Below are positions 31,687-39,610 of a stretch of DNA of 48,857 nt, in pieces. Origin of the DNA: Micromonospora sp. H61 (GTDB lineage: Bacteria > Actinomycetota > Actinomycetes > Mycobacteriales > Micromonosporaceae); NCBI RefSeq assembly GCF_018070325.1, contig NZ_JAGPXY010000048.1:1-48857 (forward strand). Reading direction: 5' to 3'. The notes below the pieces were generated by a model, which saw only the letters and a list, made by a program, of their open reading frames with translations, was not told the origin of the DNA and did no database searches. Positions within the stretch are counted from its first letter, which is position 1, and every line of letters begins with the position of its first letter. A program made the position numbers and the translations under genes.

Positions 31687-32766
31687 CTAACGGCGGTTTT
31701 GTCCCGACCGAAAGTGCAAGATCGCGGGGAGACGTGGGTTGCGCGGGGCGGGGTTGGCGGCTCGGCGGATTCGGGTGTCGCCGTAGCGGACTCCGCCCAG
31801 CAGGAGGCGTTGGCCGACCGCCAGCCAGCCGCACAGACCGCGTTCCAGCAGCCAGAGTGGGGCCGCCAGCGCCGTGGCCGGCGGGAACACCCGGGTGCCG
31901 CCGGCGCGGCGGCGACCCGTCTCGGCCAGGGCGACGACACCGGCCGCCGCGCCGAGCAGCAGCCTGGGGCGGCGCGACGCGACCGCCGCCGCCAGCGCCG
32001 GCAGCACCGCGAGCGCGGTCAGCAGGCGAGCCGGCTGCGCCAGATCGTCGTACGCCTGACGGACCCGTTGACCACGGAAATGCGCGGCGTCCGGAGGCAG
32101 TCGGCGGACGTACAGCCAGGCCGGGGCGGCCTCGGTGCCGCCGTACCCGCGCACAGTGCGGATCAGCTCCAGGTTCTCGAAGAGCACGTCCGGGTCGTAC
32201 CCGCCCATGGCCAGGAAGGTGCTGCGCCGCACGGCAAGGGTGCCCGGGTAGTCCGTCCCGAGCGCCCGGTTGAGCAGCGTGCGGCCGGTGTCCCACCAGG
32301 CGTGCCAGGGCAGCGGGTCGAAGTAGTTCTGCGGTCGTACCAGGTCCGCCCGGCCCAGCAGCCGATGCACCGCGGCCAGCGCGGACTCGTCGTACCGGAC
32401 GTCGTCGTCGGCGATCACCACGTGCTCGTGGCCGGCCGCGCGGACGCCGGTGTGTACGCCCAGCACCTTGCCGTTGAGCCCACGCTCGCTCGGATCCGGT
32501 GGAAGGTGCCGGGCCAGGCCCCGCCACGCCTCGGCGTGCCGGGCGAAGAGGGGCGGAGGTGAGCCGTCGACCACGAGCACCTCGACCCGGTCACCGAGCC
32601 AGCGCAGGTAGTCGGTCAGCTCGGCCAGGCCGGTGTCGCTGTCCCAGCGCAGCGGCAGCACGTACGTCATCGGTAGGCGGACCGGCGACGTGCCGGCGCC
32701 CTCGTGCGCGACCGCCGACCGGCGGGTGGCGGGCCGGGCGTCTCCAGTAGGGCTGAACGAGGACAT
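31687..32766 (-). CDS. Glycosyltransferase family 2 protein, membrane associated
   Basis: The 359-residue protein has a GT-A fold start (MTYVLPLRWDSDTGLAELTDYL, VEVLVVDGSPP), the metal-binding acidic motif in VVIADDDVRYD and a YPGTLAVRRSTFLAMGGYDP acceptor-side segment. Hydrophobic segments near 265-305 (LLTALAVLPALAAAVASR, LLLGAAAGVVALAETG) anchor it. The ATG at 32766 has GGAG five bases upstream. The sugar and acceptor are not evident. It is divergent from the SRPBCC-alcohol dehydrogenase pair. Confidence 0.85.
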   Translation of the reverse strand: MSSFSPTGDARPATRRSAVAHEGAGTSPVRLPMTYVLPLRWDSDTGLAELTDYLRWLGDRVEVLVVDGSPPPLFARHAEAWRGLARHLPPDPSERGLNGKVLGVHTGVRAAGHEHVVIADDDVRYDESALAAVHRLLGRADLVRPQNYFDPLPWHAWWDTGRTLLNRALGTDYPGTLAVRRSTFLAMGGYDPDVLFENLELIRTVRGYGGTEAAPAWLYVRRLPPDAAHFRGQRVRQAYDDLAQPARLLTALAVLPALAAAVASRRPRLLLGAAAGVVALAETGRRRAGGTRVFPPATALAAPLWLLERGLCGWLAVGQRLLLGGVRYGDTRIRRAANPAPRNPRLPAILHFRSGQNRR

Positions 32767-32810
32767 GGCAACTCCGTGGCGGCCAGGGTCGCGGTCGGTG
32801 TTGAGCAGCA

Positions 32811-32836
32811 TCTGCCCGCATTTCCGTCGATCAAAC
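32811..32836 (-). promoter_or_regulatory. Weak candidate sigma-B/F-type promoter for the glycosyltransferase gene
   Basis: On the minus strand GTTT (32836-32833), 15 nt, GGGCAG (32817-32812). The -10 differs from GGGTAG by one base. It lies back to back with the better match at 32845-32868. Confidence 0.3.
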
Positions 32837-32844
32837 AATGGGTC

Positions 32845-32868
32845 GTTTCGACTGCCGGAGCCCGGGTA
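32845..32868 (+). promoter_or_regulatory. Candidate sigma-B/F-type promoter for the SRPBCC-dehydrogenase pair
   Basis: GTTT at 32845-32848, 15 nt, GGGTA at 32864-32868, then G. It is a good match to the stress sigma pattern and lies 56 nt before the ATG. Confidence 0.5.
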
Positions 32869-32924
32869 GCGCTGCGCTCAAGAGCTGTCCATGCCCGGTT
32901 GTGCGGGTGGAGGAGAGAGACGTG

Positions 32925-33563
32925 ATGACCAACAACGGAACCAGGTGGGCGCTGCTCGGCGTCACCGCGGCGACGGCCGTCGGCGTGGGGCGTGCGGTGG
33001 CCCGCCGTCGGCACCGGCATCAGCCGGAGCGGCAGGACGGTTGGTACGTGGTGCGTCGTGGGGTGACAGTGGACCGGTCCCGGGACGAGGTGATCGGCTT
33101 CTGGACCGACCGCGAACGGCTGGACCGCGCGCTGGCCGGGTGGGCCACGTTGCAGCAGCTCGACGAGCGGCGTTGGCGGTGCGTGGCCCGCGACCGGGCC
33201 GGCGGTGAGACGCAGTGGCAGGCCGAGATCACCGTCGAGGGGACGGGCACCCTGCGGTGGCGGGTCGAGGACGGGCCGACACCGCAGCTGGGTCGGATCG
33301 AGCTGACCGAAGCACCTCAGGGCCGGGGCACCGAGATCCGCGCCGAGCTGCGCTACCGCTCCGGTCCGGTGCGTCGGTTGGCCGGCCTGGTCAGCGGCGA
33401 CGAGCCGGACCTGGCGCTGCGGGACGCGCTGCGTCGGGTGAAGGCGCTGATCGAGTGTGGCCAGGTGGTCGACACCCGGGACGACCCGTCCGGCCGGAGC
33501 CCCGCCCAGGAGAAGGCGACCGACCAGGTACGGGAGACGTTGATGACGGGAGGACGGGCATGA
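32925..33563 (+). CDS. SRPBCC (START/Bet v1-like) family protein
   Basis: The 212-residue protein has an N-terminal hydrophobic stretch (WALLGVTAATAVGVGRAVA) that may anchor it. A SRPBCC-type domain follows (VVRRGVTVDRSRDEVIGFWTDRERLDRAL ... GRIELTEAPQGRGTEIRAEL), the layout of the cyclase/dehydrase group. The ATG follows AGGAGAGAGACGTG. Its stop overlaps the start of the alcohol dehydrogenase gene (ATGA). Such SRPBCC-Zn dehydrogenase pairs occur in several actinobacteria. The ligand is unknown. Confidence 0.85.
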   Translation: MTNNGTRWALLGVTAATAVGVGRAVARRRHRHQPERQDGWYVVRRGVTVDRSRDEVIGFWTDRERLDRALAGWATLQQLDERRWRCVARDRAGGETQWQAEITVEGTGTLRWRVEDGPTPQLGRIELTEAPQGRGTEIRAELRYRSGPVRRLAGLVSGDEPDLALRDALRRVKALIECGQVVDTRDDPSGRSPAQEKATDQVRETLMTGGRA

Positions 33564-34729
33564 GGGCGCTCTGCTGGGAAGGCGTCGGCAAGCTGGCCGT
33601 CCGGGACGTGCCGGAGCCCCAGATCCGCGCCGAGGGGGACATCGTCGTCCGGGTCCGGGCCAGCAGCGTCTGCGGCTCCGACCTGCACCTGATCAACGGG
33701 TACCTGCCGGCGATGCGGGAGGGGGACATCCTCGGCCACGAGTTCATGGGCGAGGTGGTGGAGACCGGGCCCGGCGTACGGCGGCACCGGGTCGGCGACC
33801 GGGTGGTGGTGGGGTCGGTGGTCGCCTGCGGTGGCTGTTGGTACTGCCGGACCGAGCAGTACTCGCTCTGCGACAACTCCAATCCGCAGCCGGTGTTCAC
33901 CGAGAAGCTGTGGGGGCACTCACCGGCCGGCATCCTGGGCTACTCGCACGCCGCCGGCGGCTACTCGGGATCACACGCCGAGTACATCCGGGTGCCGTTC
34001 GGCGACATCGGCGCCTTCGCCGTACCCGACGGGGTACCGGACGACTCGGTGGTGTTCGCCTCCGACGCGATGCCCACCGGGTGGATGGCGGCGGACTTCT
34101 GCGGGTTCACCGGCGGCGAGGTGGTGGCCGTCTGGGGTGCTGGTGGAGTCGGTCAGATGGCGGCCCGTTCGGCGCAACTCCTGGGCGCCGAGCGGGTCAT
34201 CATGATCGACCGATTTTCGGATCGGCTCAAGACCGCGACCGAACGGATCGGGGTCGAGACGATCAACTACGCGGAGACGGACGTGCTGGAGGCGCTGCGT
34301 GAGCTGACCGCCGGGCGCGGGCCGGACGCCTGCATTGAGGCCGTCGGGATGGAGTCGCACGACGTCGGACCGACCTACGCGTACGACCGGGTGAAGCAGG
34401 CGGCGCGGTTGCAGACCGACCGCCCGACCTCGGTCCGCCAGGCGATCATGGCGTGCCGCAAGGGCGGCACGGTGAGCATCGTCGGTGTGTACGCCGGTCT
34501 GGTCGACAAGTTTCCGCTCGGCGCTGCCATGAACAAGGCCCTGGTGCTGCGGATGGGGCAGATGCACGCGCAGCGCTACATCCCGATGTTGCTCGACCGG
34601 CTCGCCGCCGGCGAGATCGACCCCGGATATCTGGCCACCCACCCGCTCTCCCTGGAGCAGGGGGCCCAGGGGTACGAGCTGTTCGAGAAGAAGGAGGACG
34701 GCTGTCTGCGCAGCGTCCTGCATCCCTGA
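33560..34729 (+). CDS. Zinc-dependent alcohol dehydrogenase (formaldehyde-dehydrogenase-like MDR)
   Basis: The 389-residue medium-chain dehydrogenase has catalytic Zn ligands in SSVCGSDLH and GHEFMGEVV. Its structural Zn site is CGGCWYCRTEQYSLC, and the NAD(P) site is VWGAGGVGQMAA. The long insertion after the structural Zn loop and the GMESHDVGPTYAYD segment resemble glutathione-independent formaldehyde dehydrogenase-like enzymes. The substrate is unproved. The start overlaps the SRPBCC stop, so the pair is an operon. Confidence 0.92.
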   Translation: MRALCWEGVGKLAVRDVPEPQIRAEGDIVVRVRASSVCGSDLHLINGYLPAMREGDILGHEFMGEVVETGPGVRRHRVGDRVVVGSVVACGGCWYCRTEQYSLCDNSNPQPVFTEKLWGHSPAGILGYSHAAGGYSGSHAEYIRVPFGDIGAFAVPDGVPDDSVVFASDAMPTGWMAADFCGFTGGEVVAVWGAGGVGQMAARSAQLLGAERVIMIDRFSDRLKTATERIGVETINYAETDVLEALRELTAGRGPDACIEAVGMESHDVGPTYAYDRVKQAARLQTDRPTSVRQAIMACRKGGTVSIVGVYAGLVDKFPLGAAMNKALVLRMGQMHAQRYIPMLLDRLAAGEIDPGYLATHPLSLEQGAQGYELFEKKEDGCLRSVLHP

Positions 34730-34741
34730 CGGCTGGGCGTA

Positions 34742-34776
34742 CCCGCCTCGCCGGTCGCTGCGATCGGCGGGGCGGG
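34742..34776. terminator. Bidirectional terminator between dehydrogenase and P450 genes
   Basis: CCCGCCTCGCCG (34742-34753) pairs with CGGCGGGGCGGG (34765-34776) with one G-T pair. It fills the 48-nt gap between two convergent genes. Confidence 0.65.
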
Positions 34777-34777
34777 G

Positions 34778-36022
34778 TCAGCCGGCGCGGCGCACGTTGG
34801 TGATGGTCAGCCCGAGGGGTGGCAGCGCTGGCATCCGGTGCAGATCCAGGGCCAGGTTCTGGACGGGAACGTCGTAACGCATGGTGGTGACGAGGTTGGT
34901 GACCGCCCGCTTCATCAGGTCGATGGTGATCCACTCACCGGCGCAGCGGTGCCCGCCCCAGTGGTCGCCGCCACCCTGCGGGATCAGCTCGAACGGGTCC
35001 ACCCGGCGGCCGGCGAACCGCTCCGGGCGAAACAGCTCCGGTTGCGGCCAGAGGGTCGGGTGGTGATTGGTGCCGTAGAGGTCGAGCAGCACCCGCCGGC
35101 CGCGCGGAAAGTGGTGGCCCTGCCAGTCGAAGGACCGCCGGACCCGGGCCGCCGCCATCGGGAAGAACGGGTAGTAGCGGCGTACCTCCTGGACGAACTG
35201 CTCGGTGGCTTCGCCGTCACGGACCCGTTCCCGCCAGGCCGGATGGTCGTGCAGGGCGAGCGCGGCGAAGGTCAGGTACTGGTCGACGGCGACCACCGGG
35301 CGCAGCACGTTGAGCAGCTCCACCGCCGCGATCCGCCGGGGGAGGAGGTTGCCGCGCCCGTCCCGGTGTTCGGCGATCACGGCCAGGGCGCTACCGGCCG
35401 GTGCCGGAGCGAAACCGACCCGGGTCCGTTCGATGAGATCGGTGAGCGAGCGTTCGGCGCGGTACCGGGCCAGCTGTCCCCTCCAGTGCCGGGGTCCCAG
35501 CACGGCCGGAGCCTCGATCATGGCGTGCAGTTCGACGGCGCGGCGCTCGACCTGCGACGCGGGCAGCGGCACGCCAGCCCAGGCGCAGACCACCCGGGTC
35601 AGCATTCGGCCCAGCTCGTCGTAGAGCGACACCGGGCCGGCGCCCTCCCAGGCGGCGACCCGGGTCCGCCACTCGTCGTCGAAGAGCTGACCGAGCCGTT
35701 GGATCGCCGCCGGTGTCATGATCGACATGAACATGGCCTTGCGGTCGGAGTGCTCCGGCCCGTCCAGCCCCTGCACCCCGCCCCGCCCGGTCAGGGTCCG
35801 CTGCACGCGCAGCGGCATAGCTGTGGCGCGTTGGAAGCGGTCGTTGTCGTAGAACAGCTCCGCCGCCGGCCGGCCGCGCAGGCAGATGGTCGGGGCGAGC
35901 AGGATCCGGGTCTTGAAGACGTCGCTGCCGTACCGCTCACAGCGTTCGCCGATGAACCGGTAACCGGCGCGGAGCAACGCGAGGGTGCTGTCCGGGCTGC
36001 GGTCGGCCGGCATGGTCGCCAT
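34778..36022 (-). CDS. Cytochrome P450, CYP152-type fatty-acid peroxygenase
   Basis: The 414-residue protein has ExxR at 279-282 (EVRR) and the heme-thiolate Cys360 in GGGDHWGGHRCAGEWIT. In place of the usual acid-alcohol pair of the I helix it has R241-P242 (VLRPVVAVDQYLTF). This Arg-Pro pair and the overall length match CYP152 enzymes (P450 BSbeta: R242, P243, C363), which use hydrogen peroxide to hydroxylate or decarboxylate fatty acids and need no redox partner. No ferredoxin gene is nearby, which fits. The ATG follows GAGGAGAACCCG. Confidence 0.93.
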   Translation of the reverse strand: MATMPADRSPDSTLALLRAGYRFIGERCERYGSDVFKTRILLAPTICLRGRPAAELFYDNDRFQRATAMPLRVQRTLTGRGGVQGLDGPEHSDRKAMFMSIMTPAAIQRLGQLFDDEWRTRVAAWEGAGPVSLYDELGRMLTRVVCAWAGVPLPASQVERRAVELHAMIEAPAVLGPRHWRGQLARYRAERSLTDLIERTRVGFAPAPAGSALAVIAEHRDGRGNLLPRRIAAVELLNVLRPVVAVDQYLTFAALALHDHPAWRERVRDGEATEQFVQEVRRYYPFFPMAAARVRRSFDWQGHHFPRGRRVLLDLYGTNHHPTLWPQPELFRPERFAGRRVDPFELIPQGGGDHWGGHRCAGEWITIDLMKRAVTNLVTTMRYDVPVQNLALDLHRMPALPPLGLTITNVRRAG

Positions 36023-36071
36023 CGGGTTCTCCTCACGCGCAGGTGCGGCTGGTCGCCGTTTGCCGATGCGC

Positions 36072-36096
36072 TTACCCCCGTCCACGCCGCTGAACC
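36072..36096 (-). promoter_or_regulatory. Candidate sigma-B/F-type promoter for the P450 gene
   Basis: On the minus strand GGTT (36096-36093), 15 nt, GGGTAA (36077-36072). It fits GNNT-N15-GGGTA and is 50 nt before the ATG. Confidence 0.45.
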
Positions 36097-36168
36097 CCGC
36101 TCGGCTGGCCCCTCCCAGGGGCGGCGGAACCTGGTTTGCTGCTGGTGGGACGAGCACGGGGAGGGCGG

Positions 36169-36570
36169 ATGCGCGACAACAGATCGCCGCACTGGCGGCA
36201 GCGGCGAGCGGCCGGGGCACTCGGCGGAGGCCGCGACGGGCGGTCACTGATCGGGCCGCCGCGGCGGCCCACCCGTCCGCACCGGTTCTTCACAGTGCAC
36301 CTGGGCTTCACCGCGCCCGGCCCGGCCGAGGCCCGCGAGCTGGCCGTGGCGTACGCGGAGGCGCTGAGCCTGCTCCGCTCGGAGGTGGCACTCGGTGCGG
36401 CGGCCCTGTCACCGGCGGACGCCTGGCAGCGGGCCGAGCGGCTGTTCTGCGGCGCGGTCGGCCCGGACGGCGAACGCTGCGTCGACGTGGCCGACCACCC
36501 GGGCTTCCACCACGCCCCGGGCCCGGGTGGTCTCGGCTGGGGCGACGGCGACGTCCCCGGCGATGGTTGA
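36169..36570 (+). CDS. Hypothetical protein
   Basis: The 133-residue protein has an Arg-rich N-terminus (about 1-35), then FFTVHLGFTAPGPAEARELAVAYAEALSLL, an Ala-rich helical part and a tail with two cysteines (LFCGAVGPDGERCVD) and His/Gly-rich end (HHAPGPGGLGWGDGD). Codon use is typical of the genome. The ATG at 36169 follows GGGGAGGGCGG. It is divergent from the P450 gene. I do not recognise a family. Confidence 0.65.
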   Translation: MRDNRSPHWRQRRAAGALGGGRDGRSLIGPPRRPTRPHRFFTVHLGFTAPGPAEARELAVAYAEALSLLRSEVALGAAALSPADAWQRAERLFCGAVGPDGERCVDVADHPGFHHAPGPGGLGWGDGDVPGDG

Positions 36571-36623
36571 CCACCGGCCCCGGACGGCCGATCCGGGAGT
36601 GCGCCGGCCAACGTGCCAGCGTG

Positions 36624-36660
36624 GCCGTGCCGGGGTCCCGACCACGGGCACCGGCACGGC
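36624..36660. terminator. Hairpin between convergent genes
   Basis: GCCGTGCCGG (36624-36633) pairs with CCGGCACGGC (36651-36660) across a 17-nt loop. It lies between the hypothetical gene and the DUF397 gene and could end both transcripts. Confidence 0.4.
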
Positions 36661-36690
36661 GATCCCCCACCGACGGGTCGGCGGGCACTG

Positions 36691-36909
36691 TCAGTCCAGG
36701 TCGAACTCGCCGTCCTGGGCGCCGGCCACGAAGGCGTCCCACTCGGCCTGGGTGAAGACCAGCACCGGGCCGTTCGGCTCGGCCGAGTTGCGCATCCCGA
36801 TCAGGTCGTCGACGAAGGCGACCTCGACGGCGCTGTCGGAGGTGTCCCCCTCGGCCCGCTGCCAGACCGCCCGAGAGAGGTCGAAGTCGCCCTTGGGGTG
36901 CTGCGCCAT
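36691..36909 (-). CDS. DUF397 domain-containing protein
   Basis: The 72-residue protein has the DUF397 pattern: WQRAEGD near the N-terminus, VEVAFVDDLIGMRNSAEP in the middle and VLVFTQAEWDAFVAGAQDGEFD at the end. DUF397 genes usually lie next to an XRE-type regulator with which they form a developmental or toxin-antitoxin-like pair. No such regulator is adjacent here. GGAGG lies nine bases before the ATG. Confidence 0.9.
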   Translation of the reverse strand: MAQHPKGDFDLSRAVWQRAEGDTSDSAVEVAFVDDLIGMRNSAEPNGPVLVFTQAEWDAFVAGAQDGEFDLD

Positions 36910-36978
36910 GGTTCTTTCCTCCAGTGCCGAGGGTCGTGTGGTGACCGGTTGCCGATCCCCATCGGGCAGGATAAGCGG

Positions 36979-39495
36979 ATGCCGAGCCTGACCCGTGTAG
37001 AGGCGACCGCGCGTGGCGCGGCGATTACCGTCGAGTCCTACCAGGTGGACCTCGACCTCACCGGTGAGGGTGACCTGTTCCGCTCCCGCGTCGAGATCCG
37101 GTTCCGGGCCACCGTCGGCGCCGCGACCTTCGTCGAGGCCAAGCCCGCCAAACTGCGGTGTGTACGCCTCAACGACCGCGACCTGGACCCCGCCCTGCTC
37201 ACCGACAACCGGCTGCCGCTCGACGACCTGGCCGAGGAGAACACGCTCGTCGTCGAGGCCGAGATGGCGTACTCCAAGACGGGGGAGGGGATGCACCGCT
37301 TCGTCGACCCGGCCGACGGCGAGACCTACCTCTACGCCGAGTCCTTCCTCGACAACGCGCCGCGCATCTTCGCCGCCTTCGACCAGCCCGACCTCAAGGC
37401 CCCGGTCACGCTCTCGGTCACCGCGCCGGCGCAGTGGATCGTCGCCGGCAACGCCGAGCTGGCCGCCAACCCGGCCCCCGGGCGCTGGGAGTTCGCCCCG
37501 AGCGAGCCCCTGGCCACGTACTTCTTCTCGCTGATCGCCGGGCCGTACCACGTCCGGCGGGCCGAGCACGACGGCATACCGCTGGGCATCTACTGCCGCC
37601 GGTCGCTCGCCGAGCACCTGGACGCCGACGCCGAGGAGATCTTCACCATCACCCGGCAGTGCCTGGACCGGTTCCACCAGCTCTTCACCGAACGCTACCC
37701 GTTCGGCAAGTACGACCAGGCGTTCGTGCCCGAGTTCAACGGCGGCGCGATGGAGAACCCGGGGCTGGTCACCTTCCGCGACGACTACGTGTTCCGTTCG
37801 GCGGTCACCGACACCCAGCGCGAGCAGCGCGCCGGCACCATCGCCCACGAGATGGCCCACATGTGGTTCGGTGACCTGGTCACCATGCGCTGGTGGGACG
37901 ACCTGTGGTTGAACGAGTCCTTCGCCGAGTACCTCGGCACCCGGGTCACCGCCGAGGCGACCCGCTTCGATCAGGCCTGGACCACCTTCGCCATGCGGCG
38001 CAAGGCCTGGGGCTACGCCGCCGACCAGCGGCCCTCCACCCACCCGATCGCCCCGCAGGAGGTCGTCGACGCCGAGGCGGGCCTGCTCAACTTCGACGGC
38101 ATCTCGTACGCCAAGGGCGCCAGCGTGCTGCGTCAGCTGGTGGCGTGGCTCGGCGACGAGGCATTCCTCGCCGGCCTGAACGCGCACTTCGCCGCACACC
38201 GCTTCGGCAACGCCACGCTCGCCGACCTGCTGGCCAGCCTCTCCGCCAGCAGCGGGCGGGACCTGTCCGACTGGGCCGAGCTGTGGTTGCGCCGCCCGCA
38301 GGTCAACACGCTGCGTGCCGAGGTCGCCGTCGACGCCGACGGTCGCTACACCGAGGTGGCAGTGGTGCAGACCGCGCCCGAGTCGTACCCGGTGCTGCGC
38401 CCGCACCGGATCGGCGTGGGCCGCTACTCGATGGACGGCACCGGGCGGCGTGACGAGGTGGACATCGACCCGAACGCCGACGGAGGCCGCACCGTGCTCG
38501 GTGCGTTGACAGGCGAGCCGGCGGCCCGGTTGTTGCTGCTCAACGACGGTGATCTCACCTTCGCGAAGGTACGCCTCGACCCGGCGTCGGCGGACGCCGT
38601 CCCGCAGGTGCTGCCCGGTCTGGCCGACCCGCTGGCGCGAGCGGTGCTCTGGCGCGAGGCACTGGACGCGGTGACCGACGGCGAGCGGCCGGTCACCGGC
38701 CTGGTCGACCTGATGGCCGCCGCGCTGCCCACCGAGACCGAGGTGATCATCGCGGAGGACGTGCTGACACTCAGCCGGTCCCTGGTCGACCGCTACCTCG
38801 ACCCGCTGACCCGCTCCACGGCGCTGGCCAGGGTCGCTGGGACGTGCCGGCGGCTGCTCGACGGCGCGCCGGCCGGGGAGTCGTTGCAGCTCGCCGCCGC
38901 ACGGGGTTGGATCGCCGCGACCACCGACGCGGATCTGCTCGTCGGTTGGCTCGCCGGCCGGGACGTGCCGGCCGGTCTGAAGATCGACGCGGAGTTGCGG
39001 TGGGCGGTGCTGCGTCGCCTGGTGGTGCTGGGCGCCGCCGGCGAGGCGGAGATCGCCATCGAGGCCGCCGCCGACAACAGCTCCACGGGCGCGGAACGGG
39101 CCGCCCACTGCCGGGCGGCACTGCCCGACCCGGTGACGAAGCAGGCGACCTGGGAGATCATCCTGCGGGACACCGCGCTGTCCAGTCGACTGCTGGAGGC
39201 GATCACCGAGGGGTTCTGGCAACCCGAACAGGCCGACCTGACCGCCGCGTACGTCGATCGGTACTTCGCGGAGATGCCGGCCGCCGCGCACCGGCGTACC
39301 CCCTGGACGGCCGACCGGGTGGCCGCCCTGGCGTTCCCCCGCTACGCCGTGGCGCAACCCACCCGGGAGGCGGCCGCGGCGCTGCTGACCCGCGACGACC
39401 TGACCCCTGGCCTGCGCCGGGTGGTGACCGACGCCGACGACGACCTGCGTCGCGCGCTGGTCGCCCGGACGGCGGTGGCCGCCGCCTCGGCCTGA
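36979..39495 (+). CDS. pepN: Aminopeptidase N (M1 family metallopeptidase)
   Basis: The 838-residue zinc peptidase removes N-terminal residues from peptides in the cytoplasm. The exopeptidase motif GAMEN is at 256-260. The zinc site is HEMAH at 290-294 with E313 in NESFAEY (HEXXHx18E). The length is typical of the actinobacterial enzyme with a C-terminal ERAP1-like domain. The ATG at 36979 has no clear ribosome binding site, and a GGATAA lies just upstream, so a leaderless start is possible. It is divergent from the DUF397 gene by 69 nt. Confidence 0.96.
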   Translation: MPSLTRVEATARGAAITVESYQVDLDLTGEGDLFRSRVEIRFRATVGAATFVEAKPAKLRCVRLNDRDLDPALLTDNRLPLDDLAEENTLVVEAEMAYSKTGEGMHRFVDPADGETYLYAESFLDNAPRIFAAFDQPDLKAPVTLSVTAPAQWIVAGNAELAANPAPGRWEFAPSEPLATYFFSLIAGPYHVRRAEHDGIPLGIYCRRSLAEHLDADAEEIFTITRQCLDRFHQLFTERYPFGKYDQAFVPEFNGGAMENPGLVTFRDDYVFRSAVTDTQREQRAGTIAHEMAHMWFGDLVTMRWWDDLWLNESFAEYLGTRVTAEATRFDQAWTTFAMRRKAWGYAADQRPSTHPIAPQEVVDAEAGLLNFDGISYAKGASVLRQLVAWLGDEAFLAGLNAHFAAHRFGNATLADLLASLSASSGRDLSDWAELWLRRPQVNTLRAEVAVDADGRYTEVAVVQTAPESYPVLRPHRIGVGRYSMDGTGRRDEVDIDPNADGGRTVLGALTGEPAARLLLLNDGDLTFAKVRLDPASADAVPQVLPGLADPLARAVLWREALDAVTDGERPVTGLVDLMAAALPTETEVIIAEDVLTLSRSLVDRYLDPLTRSTALARVAGTCRRLLDGAPAGESLQLAAARGWIAATTDADLLVGWLAGRDVPAGLKIDAELRWAVLRRLVVLGAAGEAEIAIEAAADNSSTGAERAAHCRAALPDPVTKQATWEIILRDTALSSRLLEAITEGFWQPEQADLTAAYVDRYFAEMPAAAHRRTPWTADRVAALAFPRYAVAQPTREAAAALLTRDDLTPGLRRVVTDADDDLRRALVARTAVAAASA

Positions 39496-39572
39496 CCGCT
39501 GCCCGCGCGCCCTGACGCCGTGGGGTGGCCGGCGCGACTGGCCCGGCGCGGGCTGGGCGCTGCCGGCGGGCT

Positions 39573-39604
39573 GCTGCGGGGTGGCTGGCCGGCCACCCCG
39601 CAGC
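39573..39604. terminator. Bidirectional terminator between pepN and FAD monooxygenase genes
   Basis: A perfect 13-bp stem (39573-39585 with 39592-39604) has a 6-nt loop between convergent genes. Confidence 0.7.
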
Positions 39605-39610
39605 CACCGC

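Noticed and set aside
36613..36978. Upstream extension of pepN by 122 codons
   Set aside because: It is antisense to the DUF397 gene and lacks family similarity. The M1 domain starts after the ATG at 36979.
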